Made by a program: the position numbers and the translations under genes. The notes under the pieces are model-generated. The model saw only the letters and a list, made by a program, of their open reading frames with translations. It searched no databases and was not told the DNA's origin. Below are positions 1-7,650 of a stretch of DNA of 19,600 nt, one piece after another. The stretch is from Kineosporiaceae bacterium (lineage in GTDB: Bacteria; Actinomycetota; Actinomycetes; Actinomycetales; Angustibacteraceae): the NCBI GenBank assembly GCA_027345905.1, contig DAIETC010000089.1, forward strand, positions 1 to 19,600. The letters run 5' to 3'. The stretch's first letter is position 1, and each line of letters opens with the position of its first letter.

Positions 1-1453
1 ATGAGGAGTCGTTCAGGACGTTCGCCCCACCCGACGGCGTGGCCCGCACGAGAGCCGCCCGGTCTGCTGGAGCCATGGCCCCGATCGCGGTGGACAGGCG
101 GGCGGGCAGCGAGCTGAACAGGATGGACAAGAACACCGCGACCCCCAAGGTGCCGCCGATCTGGCGAAAGAAGGTTGCCGAGGCCGTCGCGACGCCGCTG
201 TCTCGTGGTGCGACAGCGTTCTGCAGGGCAAGCACCAGCGGCTGCATGTTGTTGCCAAGCCCGAAGCCGAAGATGAACATCACCACCGCCGTCTGCCACA
301 GCGGGGTGTCGGCACCCACGCGGCTGAACAGGATCAGCCCTACCAGTAACAGCGCGGTGCCGACGACGGGGAACACCTTGTACTTGCCGGTGCGGGAGAT
401 CAGCTGGCCGGACAAGATCGAGGCGATCATCATGCCCAGCGTCAGCGGCAACAGCTGGAGACCGGCGCTGGTGGGGGTCGCGCCCTTGACGATCTGCAGG
501 TAGAGCGGCAGGACCGAGATCCCGCCGAACATCGCCATACCCAAGATCACGTTCGCGATGGCGCTCACCGACACGGTGCGGCTCTGGAACAGGCGCAGCG
601 GGATCAGGGCCTCCTCGCCCATCTTGCGTTCGGCGGCCAAGAACGCGACGACGCCGATGACGCCGATGCCGTAGCAGGCAAGCGCGCGCCCGGATGCCCA
701 GCCCCACGTGCGGCCCTGCTCGGCAATCGTGAGCAGCGGCACGAGGCCGACGACCAGCGCCGCCGCCCCCCACCAGTCGATCCGGTGGTTGCGCGGGTGG
801 TGGGCGATGTTCAGCGTGTGGTTGACGACGAACAGGGCGGCGACCCCGACCGGCACGTTGACCAGGAACACCCAGCGCCAGCCGGTGATCGACAAGATGT
901 GTCCCGAACCGGCGAAGAACCCGCCCACCAATGGCCCGAGGACGCTGGAAGTGCCGAAGACGGCCAGGAAGTACCCCTGGTACTTGGCCCGCTCGCGCGG
1001 CGAGACGATGTCCCCGATGATCGCCAGCGCCAGGGAGAACAGGCCACCGGCGCCAAGGCCCTGCAGCGCACGGAACCCGGCCAGCATGTACATGGACGTC
1101 GAGAACGCGGACAGCAGCGACCCGAGCACGAACACCGAGATGGCCGTGATGAACAGCGGCTTACGCCCGTAGATGTCGCTGAGCTTGCCGTACAGCGGGG
1201 TCGTGATCGTCGAGGTGATGAGGTACGCCGTGGTCACCCAGGCCTGGACGGACAGTCCGTGCAGGTCGTCGGCGATCGTCCGGATGGCGCTGGCCACGAT
1301 GGTCTGGTCCAGCGCCGCGAGGAACATCCCCATCATCAGCCCGCTGAGGATCATCATGATCTGGCGGTGCGTCAGCGGTCCTGCCGCGGCGGGGGCAGAC
1401 CCGGCCGCGTTGCCCTGCTGGGCCCGGGTGGGTGCGGCGGGGGAAGTGCTCAT
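1..1453 (-). CDS. DHA2-family (EmrB/QacA-type) MFS drug exporter, C-terminus cut by window edge
   Basis: Proton-driven multidrug exporter of the inner membrane. The reverse strand stays open from the ATG at 1453 to base 1, giving 484 codons with no stop, so the C-terminus lies outside the window. Visible MFS signatures are the DHA motif LDQTIV (about residues 48-53), motif A GKLSDIYGRKPL (89-100), a motif C-like GTSSVLGPLVGG (about 167-178) and WRWVFLVNVPVG (192-203), followed by many hydrophobic segments. This matches the 14-helix DHA2 family, whose members usually run 500-700 residues. The start overlaps the marR stop as ATGA and has AGGAG upstream inside marR, so the two are probably cotranscribed and translationally coupled. 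A MarR-controlled exporter usually handles a toxic small molecule; the substrate cannot be read from sequence. Confidence 0.93.
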   Translation of the reverse strand, partial: MSTSPAAPTRAQQGNAAGSAPAAAGPLTHRQIMMILSGLMMGMFLAALDQTIVASAIRTIADDLHGLSVQAWVTTAYLITSTITTPLYGKLSDIYGRKPLFITAISVFVLGSLLSAFSTSMYMLAGFRALQGLGAGGLFSLALAIIGDIVSPRERAKYQGYFLAVFGTSSVLGPLVGGFFAGSGHILSITGWRWVFLVNVPVGVAALFVVNHTLNIAHHPRNHRIDWWGAAALVVGLVPLLTIAEQGRTWGWASGRALACYGIGVIGVVAFLAAERKMGEEALIPLRLFQSRTVSVSAIANVILGMAMFGGISVLPLYLQIVKGATPTSAGLQLLPLTLGMMIASILSGQLISRTGKYKVFPVVGTALLLVGLILFSRVGADTPLWQTAVVMFIFGFGLGNNMQPLVLALQNAVAPRDSGVATASATFFRQIGGTLGVAVFLSILFSSLPARLSTAIGAMAPADRAALVRATPSGGANVLNDSS

Positions 1454-1950
1454 GCGCTCTCCTGTGCTGGGGACGGGTGCGGGGCGCCGACGTCCGGTTG
1501 AGTCGGGTGGACCAGGTGGGTGACCTGGCGCTCCAGGTCGGTGTTGAGCCTGGCGAGCAATGTTGCGAGAGCGTGCTTGTCCGCCGCGGACCAGTCGGCG
1601 AGGATCAGCTCGAACTGCTGGGACCGGTGGCTGCGCATCGTCTCGTAGAGTGCGTGCCCGCAGGGCGCGGCGGTCAACAGCGCCGCCCGGCCGTCGGCAG
1701 GGTCGGCGTCGCGCACCACAAGACCCAGGTCCACCAGGGCGCTGGCCTGCCGGCTCACTGTAGAGGGGTCGGCGTGCAGCCGTTCGGCCAAGGCCTTCAC
1801 GCGTTGCGGGCCCTCGGTGACCAGGTGGAACAGCACGGCATAGGCCGACCACTCGATCCCGTGCGGCGCGCGCGTCTGGCCCTTGATGGCCCCGATCAGC
1901 CGCACCAGCCGCATGAGCTGCCCGCTCACGTCGGAAGCGTTTAGTTGCAT
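1450..1950 (-). CDS. MarR-family transcriptional regulator
   Basis: Probable ligand-responsive repressor of itself and the downstream exporter. With the ATG at 1950 the protein has 166 residues, normal for MarR. The winged helix spans about residues 49-95, with a recognition helix around DPSTVSRQASALVDLGLV and the characteristic wing RDADPADGR (80-88). Flanking helices would form the dimer. The start is uncertain. An ATG at 1965 has GGCAGG very close upstream, and the frame stays open to 2007. I prefer 1950 because MQLNASDVSGQLMRL begins the conserved first helix. That start codon lies inside a perfect palindrome (1945-1961), as expected for autorepression. The stop overlaps the exporter start (ATGA). 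Confidence 0.93.
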   Translation of the reverse strand: MQLNASDVSGQLMRLVRLIGAIKGQTRAPHGIEWSAYAVLFHLVTEGPQRVKALAERLHADPSTVSRQASALVDLGLVVRDADPADGRAALLTAAPCGHALYETMRSHRSQQFELILADWSAADKHALATLLARLNTDLERQVTHLVHPTQPDVGAPHPSPAQESA

Positions 1951-1961
1951 GACACATGCAA
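1945..1961. promoter_or_regulatory. Putative MarR operator
   Basis: TTGCATG-ACA-CATGCAA is a perfect 7-bp inverted repeat with a 3-bp spacer. It covers the preferred marR start codon, and an 8-bp palindrome GCATATGC (1962-1969) follows directly. Size, symmetry and position fit MarR dimers, which bind sites of about 16-20 bp over their own promoter or start. The regulator-site pairing is inferred. Confidence 0.65.
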
Positions 1962-2014
1962 GCATATGCCTGCCCGCGTTATTCCCGCCCGCCCACCTCC
2001 CGCCCAAGTCCCAG

Positions 2015-2078
2015 CCACTTGTGACGGCGTGTCAACGTGTGAACGGACGACTAGAGGTTGACACGCCGTCACAAGTGG
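2015..2078. repeat. Long perfect inverted repeat (22-bp arms, 20-bp loop) between divergent marR and copD/ctaG
   Basis: The arms at 2015-2036 and 2057-2078 are exact reverse complements over 22 bp (core TTGTGACGGCGTGTCAA on the left) around a 20-bp loop. Each arm holds an outward-reading TTGACA, but no good -10 follows at 16-18 bp. The element lies upstream of both divergent genes, so a conventional 3' terminator is unlikely. It could be a paired regulator site, a cruciform or RNA hairpin, or a copy of a dispersed palindromic repeat. Confidence 0.85.
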
Positions 2079-2132
2079 ACGAGGAGGGGGCGGGCGGGCT
2101 GGGGAGGGCCGGCGGCGGCTTACGCTGGGGAC

Positions 2133-4181
2133 GTGCCAGACGCCGCCGGACGCCGCCCCGCACCGCGGGCGCGCGCGCTGCGGGGGCTCGTGGTCCTGGT
2201 CGCGGCGGCGCTGGCGGGGGTCGTTGTCGGGCTCGTAAGCGGTGGTGCGGCGGCCGGTGGGCTGATCGGTGACCCGGGCGCGGTGACCCGCTGGGGCCTG
2301 CCGCTGGCCCGCACGCTCAGCGATCTTGCGGCTGCCCTCACCGTCGGCCTGCTCACGGTGACGGCCTTCGTCCTGCCCGCGCACGGGTGGGAGCGCGACG
2401 AGAGGACGCCGGCCCCGACCCACGCGGGTCAGGGTCCGCGCCTGGGCGGGGTGAGCCTGACGGCGACCCGGCTCGCGGCCAGCGCCGGGACGCTGTGGGT
2501 GGTCGCCGCGGCGGCGGTCGTGGTGCTCAGCTACTCCAGCCTGGCGGGCACCCCCCTGACGGCGCCCGGCTTTGCTGCCCAGCTAGGCAGCTTCGTCACC
2601 AGCATCGACCTGCTGCGGGCCCTGCTGGCCAGCACGCTGCTCGCGGCCGTCGCCGCCACCGGAGCCACCCTGGCCACCAGGCACAGCACCGTGGGCTGGA
2701 TGGCGGTGGTGTCGCTCGTCGCGCTGCTGCCGGTGGCGTTGACCGGCCACTCGGCCGCCCTGCGAGGCCATGAGCTGGCCGTCGACTCGCTGGCAGCGCA
2801 CCTGACGGGAGTCAGCGTGTGGGTCGGGGGCTTGGCCGCGCTCGTCCTCCTGCGGCGCGAGATCGGCCAGCACCTGGCCGTGGCCGCTCGGCGCTACTCC
2901 ACGCTGGCGCTGTGGTGTTTTGTGCTGGTCGCCGTCTCGGGTGTGGTCAACGCGACCGTCCGGCTGGGCGCCTGGGGAGCCCTGGCCAGCCCCTACGGTG
3001 CTCTGGTCATCGCCAAGGCGCTCGCGTTGATCCTCCTGGGCATGGCCGGATGGCGGCACCGGGCGGTGCTGTTGCCCCGGGTCGACCAGGGCTGGGCCGC
3101 GCCATTTTGGCGCCTGGTCACCGGCGAGCTCGTCCTCATGGGCATGGCGCTGGGCCTTGGCGTGGCGCTGTCGGCAAGCGAGCCGCCGCTGCCCAGCCAG
3201 CCCGCACCGCTGGTGACGATCGCCGAGTCCCTCACCGGGTTCGCGCTGCCACCGGCGCCGGTCTGGTCGACCTGGCTGACCGCCTGGCGCCTGGACCTGC
3301 TCTGGGCCGGTGTCGCCCTGGTCCTGGCCGGCGCGTACCTGGTGGGCGTGCGGCGGATGCGGGCGCGCGGTGACCGTTGGCCCATGTGGCGAGCAGGCGC
3401 CTGGCTGCTGGGCTGCGCGCTGCTCGTGTGGGTGACGAGCGGGGCGCCGGGGATCTACGGCCGGGTGTTGTTCAGCGCGCACATGTTCGCCCACATGATG
3501 ACGTCCATGGTGGTTCCACCGCTGCTGGTCCTGGGTGCGCCGGTGACGCTGGCGATGCGCACGATGACGGCTCGCCGCGACGGCAGCCGCGGCCCCCGCG
3601 AGTGGCTGATGCAGATCGTGCACTCGCGGGCCCTGACCTTCCTGAGCCATCCGCTGGTTGCCGCGGGCCTGTTCGCCGTGAGCCTGACCGTCTTCTACTA
3701 CTCCCCGCTGTTCGAGCTGTCGCTGCGCACCCACACCGGCCACGTCCTGATGAACGTGCACTTCCTACTCACCGGGTACCTGTTCGCGTCGGTGCTGATC
3801 GGGGTCGACCCGGGCCGGGCGCGACCGGCGTACCCCCTGCGACTGCTCATCCTGTTCGCCACCATGGCGTTCCATGCCTTCTTCGGCGTCGAGCTGTTGC
3901 AGGGCAACCGGCTGCTTGCCCCTGACGTCCTGGCGCACCTCGGTCGCACCTGGGGCCGGCCGCCCCTGGCCGACCAGCAGTACGGGGGCGCCATCGCCTG
4001 GGCGGTCGGGGAGGTGCCGACCCTGCTGCTCGGCATCGGGGTGGCGCTCGCCTGGGTGCGTTCGGACGACCGCGAGACCCGGCGCGGCGACCGGGCGGCC
4101 GACCGGGACGGCGGCGCCGAGCTGGCCGCGTACAACGCCCGCCTTGCCGCCCTGGCCGAGCGCGCGAGCAAAGCGCCGTGA
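2133..4181 (+). CDS. Fused CopD copper-resistance / CtaG (caa3) cytochrome oxidase assembly membrane protein
   Basis: Polytopic membrane protein linking periplasmic-side copper handling to cytochrome c oxidase assembly, a fusion common in Actinobacteria. The N-terminal half is CopD-like, with many helices and HSAALRGHELAVDSLAAHLTG near residues 205-225. The C-terminal third is CtaG/Caa3-like, with AHMFAHMMTSMVVPPLLVLG around 450-470, HVLMNVHFLLTGYLF around 535 and HAFFGVELLQG around 580. These His/Met-rich helix motifs are candidate copper ligands. I chose the GTG at 2133 (682 residues) because it precedes the basic PAPRARALRG stretch and first helix. The TTG at 2058 falls inside the inverted repeat and would add an unlikely 25-residue leader. 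TACGCT (2121-2126) ends 6 bp before the GTG, so a leaderless mRNA is possible. The stop overlaps the next start (GTGA). Confidence 0.92.
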   Translation: MPDAAGRRPAPRARALRGLVVLVAAALAGVVVGLVSGGAAAGGLIGDPGAVTRWGLPLARTLSDLAAALTVGLLTVTAFVLPAHGWERDERTPAPTHAGQGPRLGGVSLTATRLAASAGTLWVVAAAAVVVLSYSSLAGTPLTAPGFAAQLGSFVTSIDLLRALLASTLLAAVAATGATLATRHSTVGWMAVVSLVALLPVALTGHSAALRGHELAVDSLAAHLTGVSVWVGGLAALVLLRREIGQHLAVAARRYSTLALWCFVLVAVSGVVNATVRLGAWGALASPYGALVIAKALALILLGMAGWRHRAVLLPRVDQGWAAPFWRLVTGELVLMGMALGLGVALSASEPPLPSQPAPLVTIAESLTGFALPPAPVWSTWLTAWRLDLLWAGVALVLAGAYLVGVRRMRARGDRWPMWRAGAWLLGCALLVWVTSGAPGIYGRVLFSAHMFAHMMTSMVVPPLLVLGAPVTLAMRTMTARRDGSRGPREWLMQIVHSRALTFLSHPLVAAGLFAVSLTVFYYSPLFELSLRTHTGHVLMNVHFLLTGYLFASVLIGVDPGRARPAYPLRLLILFATMAFHAFFGVELLQGNRLLAPDVLAHLGRTWGRPPLADQQYGGAIAWAVGEVPTLLLGIGVALAWVRSDDRETRRGDRAADRDGGAELAAYNARLAALAERASKAP

Positions 4182-4996
4182 AGGTCGCCCTGGTCCAGCT
4201 CGGCTACGGGGACGACGAGCCGGTGGACGCGCGCACGGCCCGGGTCGCGGGGCTGGTGCGGTCCCTGGCCGGGCACGATCTGGTCGTCCTGCCCGAGCTG
4301 TGGGCTCCGCAGGGCTTCGCCTACCAAGAGTGGGCCCATCGCGCCGAACCCGTGGACGGCCCGACTGCACAGGCCATGTCGGCGGCTGCCGCGGACGCAC
4401 GGGTGGTGCTGCACGCCGGGTCGATCATCGAGCGGGCGGCCCCCGGGGCCTGGCTCGGCGAGCAGGGCCGCGGCCTGTGGAACACCTCGCTGGTCTTCGG
4501 CCCGGACGGCGCGCTCCTGGCCACCTACCGCAAGGTGCACCGCTTCGGGTTCGGGTCAGGTGAGCCGGTGCTGCTCGAGGCTGGCGAGCAGGTGGTGAGC
4601 GTGCGGGTGCCGCGCCCGGTCAGCGGTGGCGAGGTGCCGCTCGGGCTGGCCACCTGTTACGACCTGCGGTTTCCCGAGCTGTTCCGACGGCTCCTGGACG
4701 CCGGCACCCAGGTGTGTGTGGTCCCGGCGGCCTGGCCGGCGGCGCGGGTCGAGCACTGGACGCTGCTCAGTCGGGCGCGCGCGCTGGAGAACCAGATGTT
4801 CGTGCTCGCCTGCAACACGGCGGGCATGCACAGCGGGCACCAGATGGGCGGGCACAGTCAGGTGCTCGGCCCGGGCGGACAGGTGCTGGCCGGCGCCGGC
4901 CAGGGCGAGCAGGTGCTCTCGGTGGACCTGGACGTGGATGGCCTCAGCGCCGTGCGCGCCGCCTTCCCGGTGTTGGACGACCGGCGGCTGGGCTAG
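4178..4996 (+). CDS. Carbon-nitrogen hydrolase (nitrilase superfamily, omega-amidase/Nit-like)
   Basis: Cytosolic amidohydrolase of 272 residues, typical for the superfamily. The Glu-Lys-Cys triad is visible: E40 in VVLPELW, K119 in TYRKVH and C160 in LATCYDLRFPELFR. The CYDLRFPEL signature is typical of the Nit1/Nit2/YafV-like branch, which acts on omega-amides or deaminated glutathione rather than nitriles. No signal peptide is seen. The GTG start overlaps the CopD/CtaG stop (GTGA), implying translational coupling, though the functional link is unclear. The stop overlaps the convergent DUF6458 gene by two bases. The substrate is not predictable from sequence. Confidence 0.93.
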   Translation: MKVALVQLGYGDDEPVDARTARVAGLVRSLAGHDLVVLPELWAPQGFAYQEWAHRAEPVDGPTAQAMSAAAADARVVLHAGSIIERAAPGAWLGEQGRGLWNTSLVFGPDGALLATYRKVHRFGFGSGEPVLLEAGEQVVSVRVPRPVSGGEVPLGLATCYDLRFPELFRRLLDAGTQVCVVPAAWPAARVEHWTLLSRARALENQMFVLACNTAGMHSGHQMGGHSQVLGPGGQVLAGAGQGEQVLSVDLDVDGLSAVRAAFPVLDDRRLG

Positions 4997-5232
4997 ATGT
5001 CCTCGCGGTAGCGCCGTTCCTCCACGACCGGCGAGTCGCGCACGACGGTCTGCTCGCGTAGCGCGCGCCGGCGTGGTGCGAAGATCAGGGCGGTCATCGC
5101 CAGGCCGATGATGCCGACCACGACCAGAATCCAGCCGATGACGTGGATGTCGATGCCGGACACGTTCAGGTTGACCGCGAGGGCAAGGATCAGACCGACC
5201 GCGATCAGGAAGATGCTTGCGCCGATGCCCAT
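4993..5232 (-). CDS. DUF6458-family small membrane protein
   Basis: A 79-residue protein of unknown function with two predicted transmembrane helices: about residues 4-20 (GASIFLIAVGLILALAV) and 31-52 (VIGWILVVVGIIGLAMTALI). A basic and acidic tail follows, ending EERRYREDI. The layout and sequence match the actinobacterial DUF6458 family. The ATG at 5232 has GGAGGT eight bases upstream, which fixes the start. The longer frame continuing upstream to 6945 is an antisense shadow of the acyl-CoA dehydrogenase. The gene is monocistronic and convergent with the nitrilase. Confidence 0.88.
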   Translation of the reverse strand: MGIGASIFLIAVGLILALAVNLNVSGIDIHVIGWILVVVGIIGLAMTALIFAPRRRALREQTVVRDSPVVEERRYREDI

Positions 5233-5327
5233 CAGATGACCTCCGGTTCGGGCAGGCCGAAACGGCCCGCACACGGCTTCAGTAAGGCACGTTCGGTGCC
5301 CGTGCGCATCCCGAGACGATCTTCCTG

Positions 5328-5342
5328 CCCCTGCGCGAGGGG
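5328..5342 (-). terminator. Small GC hairpin after the acyl-CoA dehydrogenase stop
   Basis: CCCCT-GCGCG-AGGGG lies directly downstream of the stop at 5343. The stem is only 5 bp and no U-tract follows on the reverse strand, so this is a weak terminator candidate. The rest of 5233-5327 should hold the DUF6458 promoter, but no clear promoter boxes are visible. Confidence 0.3.
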
Positions 5343-7217
5343 TCAGAACGCGGCTTCGGGCAGCTCCATCAGTGCGTTGTCGACCAGCTCGGTGATGCTG
5401 CGCGCCGCGCTGATCGTGGGCAGCACGGTCCGCGCGAAGAACGACGCCGCCCCGACCTTGCCGGTGTAGAAGAGCCGGTCGGACGCCGAGACGTCGTCGC
5501 GGCTCAGCGCGGTGAGCGCCACCTCGGCCTGGCGCAGCAGCAGCCAGCCCACGACCAGGTCGCCGGCGGCCAGCAGCAGCCGCGTGGTGTTCTGCCCCAC
5601 GTCGTATGCCCGGCTGGGTTCGGCGCCGGTCGCGGCGTCGGCGTTGCTCAGTGCGTCGACCATGTGGCCCACGATCGCCTGGACGTCCTCCAGGGCCCGC
5701 CCGAGCAGCTCGCGCTCGGCGCCCAGGGTGTCCCCTTCGCCGCCCTTGGCGAACTCCTGGATCTGGCTGGTCAGGTGCGCCAGGGCGCGTCCCTTGTCCC
5801 GCACGATCTTGCGGAAGAAGAAGTCCTGGCCCTGGATGGCGGTGGTGCCCTCGTAGAGCGTGTCGATCTTGGCGTCCCGGACGTACTGCTCGATGGGGTA
5901 GTCCTGCAGGAAGCCCGAGCCGCCGAGGGTCTGCAGCGACTCGGTGCCCAGCAGCACCCAGGCCCGCTCGGACCCACAGCCCTTGACCAGCGGTAGCAGC
6001 AGGTCGTTGACTCGGGCGGCCAGGTCGCCCGCACTGCCCTCGACGACGGCACTGGATCCGGTGGACAGCCGGACGGCGTCCACGGTGTCCTGCTGGCTGG
6101 CGGTGAACAGCACGAGCGCCCGCAGTCCCTCGACGTACGCCTTCTGCAGCATCAGGGACCGGCGCACGTCGGGGTGGTGCACGATCGTGACGCGGGGCGC
6201 GGCCTTGTCGCGACGCTGGGTCAGATCCGCCCCCTGCACCCGGACCTTGGCGTAGTCCCGGGCGTTGAGGTAGCCGCTGGACAAGGTGGCGATCGCTTTG
6301 GTGCCCACCATCATCCGGGCGAACTCGATGATCCGGAACATCTGCGCGATGCCGTCGTGGACCTCGCCCAGCAGCGTGCCGACCGCGCGAATGGCGCCGA
6401 CCTCGCCGAACCGCAGCTCGCAGGTGGTCGAGACCTTCAGGCCCATCTTGTGCTCGACACCGGTGACGAACGCGCCGTTGCGCGCGCCGAGCTCCCCGGT
6501 CGTCGGGTCGTGGTGGAACTTGGGCACGAGGAACAGGCTCAGCCCCTGGGTTCCCGGCGGCGCGCCGGGTGGGCGCGCCAGCACGAAGTGCACGATGTTC
6601 TCGAAGATGTCGGCCTCGGCGCCGGTGATGAACCGCTTGACGCCATGGATCGCCCAGGTGCCGTCGCCCAGGGGCGTCGCCGTGGTGCGAGCTGCGCCCA
6701 CGTCGGAGCCGGCGTCCGGCTCGGTGAGCACCATGGTGGCGCCCCAGGCGCGCTCGACCATGAAGGCGGCCAGCCGTCGCTGCTGCGCCGTGCCCAGCTC
6801 GAAGAGCACCTTGGCGAAGGAGAAGCCGGCCGAGTACAGGTGCACCGCGGGGTTTGCCCCGAGCACGAGCTCGGCCAGGGCCCAACGCAGGGACGGCGGG
6901 ACCACCGTGCCGCCCAGCTCGGCCGGGACGTCGGTGCGCCACCACTGGGCGTCCAGGTAGGCCCGGTAGGAGGCCTTGAACGCCTCGGGGAGCCGCACCT
7001 GGTGGGTCTGGGGGTCGAAGACCGGTGGCTGGCGGTCGCTGTCCTGCAGCGAGGCGGCCAGCTCGTTCTCGGCCAGGCGGGCCACCGCATGGATCATCTC
7101 CCGAGCCGTGTCGGGATCGACGTCGCCATACGGCGGGCGGGCGAGCAGCTGCTGGCGCCCGAGCACCTCGAAGAGGTTGAACTCCAGGTCGCGAACGTTG
7201 GAGCGGTAGTGACCCAT
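5343..7217 (-). CDS. fadE5: FadE5-like acyl-CoA dehydrogenase
   Basis: FAD-dependent enzyme for the first, alpha-beta oxidation step of fatty acyl-CoA breakdown, cytosolic, 624 residues. The N-terminus MGHYRSNVRDLEFNLFEVL closely resembles mycobacterial FadE5 (about 611 residues), which has broad chain-length specificity. MVLTEPDAGSD (162-172) is the flavin/substrate motif. VEHKMGLKVS (about 254-263) is in the middle beta domain. E456 in DTLYEGTTAIQGQDF is the likely catalytic base. A further C-terminal helical domain (about 500-624) marks the long-chain DmdC/FadE5 type over the ordinary 380-residue enzymes. The ATG at 7217 has only a weak AAAGGCGG upstream. Two palindromes at 7260-7297 suggest control by a TetR-like regulator not present in the window. 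Confidence 0.93.
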   Translation of the reverse strand: MGHYRSNVRDLEFNLFEVLGRQQLLARPPYGDVDPDTAREMIHAVARLAENELAASLQDSDRQPPVFDPQTHQVRLPEAFKASYRAYLDAQWWRTDVPAELGGTVVPPSLRWALAELVLGANPAVHLYSAGFSFAKVLFELGTAQQRRLAAFMVERAWGATMVLTEPDAGSDVGAARTTATPLGDGTWAIHGVKRFITGAEADIFENIVHFVLARPPGAPPGTQGLSLFLVPKFHHDPTTGELGARNGAFVTGVEHKMGLKVSTTCELRFGEVGAIRAVGTLLGEVHDGIAQMFRIIEFARMMVGTKAIATLSSGYLNARDYAKVRVQGADLTQRRDKAAPRVTIVHHPDVRRSLMLQKAYVEGLRALVLFTASQQDTVDAVRLSTGSSAVVEGSAGDLAARVNDLLLPLVKGCGSERAWVLLGTESLQTLGGSGFLQDYPIEQYVRDAKIDTLYEGTTAIQGQDFFFRKIVRDKGRALAHLTSQIQEFAKGGEGDTLGAERELLGRALEDVQAIVGHMVDALSNADAATGAEPSRAYDVGQNTTRLLLAAGDLVVGWLLLRQAEVALTALSRDDVSASDRLFYTGKVGAASFFARTVLPTISAARSITELVDNALMELPEAAF

Positions 7218-7259
7218 GAGCGGGCCGCCTTTGCCGAGGAGGCCGAAGAGAGCACCGGA

Positions 7260-7297
7260 GTTACCGGCCAGTAACCATTTTGCTACTCGCCGGTAGC
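7260..7297. promoter_or_regulatory. Tandem operator-like palindromes upstream of fadE5
   Basis: GTTACCGGCCAGTAAC (7260-7275) is symmetric at 14 of 16 positions, and GCTACTCGCCGGTAGC (7282-7297) at 12 of 16. They share a TAC-N6-GTA core, and their centres lie 22 bp apart, two helical turns. This layout suits two repressor dimers on one DNA face, for example a TetR-type fatty-acid regulator. The binding protein is not identified. Confidence 0.6.
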
Positions 7298-7316
7298 TTT
7301 GGCAAGAGCTCCCGGT

Positions 7317-7577
7317 CTATGCCAGCGACAAGAACAGCTTCTCCAGCTTGTCCCGGTCGACGTCGCCAGCGTCCCCTGCAGCCACGCACTGAGTCAGGCC
7401 GGAGGCGACGATGGCGAAACCCGCCTTGTCCAGCGCCCGGGACACCGCGGCGAGCTGGGTGATCACATCGGCGCAGTCCCGGCCCTCTTCGAGCATGCGC
7501 TGGATCCCGGCCAACTGGCCCTGCGCGCGCTTCAGCCGGTTGACCACCGCCACCACTGCGACCTCGTCGACCTGCAT
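7317..7577 (-). CDS. CsoR/FrmR-family regulator, CstR-like (two Cys, no copper His)
   Basis: All-helical tetrameric repressor of 86 residues. The family core is clear: NRLKRAQGQLAGIQRMLEEG, then C35 in GRDCADVITQL and C64 in GLTQC. Copper-sensing CsoR uses Cys-His-Cys, with the His four residues before the second Cys; here that position is G60. A Cys pair without the His is the pattern of CstR, which senses persulfide/sulfide through disulfide or polysulfide bridges, so sulfur sensing is more likely than copper. The ATG at 7577 has AAGGAG seven bases upstream. The gene is divergent from a methyltransferase with a CsoR-type site between them. Its stop is about 100 bp from the fadE5 start. Confidence 0.9.
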   Translation of the reverse strand: MQVDEVAVVAVVNRLKRAQGQLAGIQRMLEEGRDCADVITQLAAVSRALDKAGFAIVASGLTQCVAAGDAGDVDRDKLEKLFLSLA

Positions 7578-7627
7578 GACAGACTCCTTCTCGCGGCACC
7601 GGTTGGCGCTCGCCCAACTCATTTTGC

Positions 7628-7645
7628 CATACCCCGGAGGGCATG
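7628..7645. promoter_or_regulatory. CsoR/CstR-type operator between the regulator and the methyltransferase
   Basis: CATACCC-CGGA-GGGCATG has 7-bp arms with one mismatch. It matches the family pattern ATACCC...GGGTAT and is related to the csoR operator at 11265-11281. It overlaps GGAGG (7636-7640), the presumed ribosome binding site of the methyltransferase. It also sits upstream of the regulator start, so one bound tetramer could control both directions. Confidence 0.6.
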
Positions 7646-7650
7646 TCACG

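Noticed and set aside
2058..2132. TTG at 2058 as the copD/ctaG start
   Set aside because: It lies inside the right arm of the 22-bp inverted repeat and lacks an RBS. The GTG at 2133 leads directly into the basic stretch and first helix.
2583..3761. A 392-codon reverse open frame opposite copD/ctaG
   Set aside because: Gln/His/Arg/Pro-rich antisense of hydrophobic codons, with no RBS or recognisable domain.
4993..6945. A 650-codon reverse-strand open frame
   Set aside because: Its upstream 570 codons overlap fadE5 in another frame and have shadow-like Arg/Gly/Pro composition. Only the last 79 codons, from the ATG with GGAGGT, form the DUF6458 gene.
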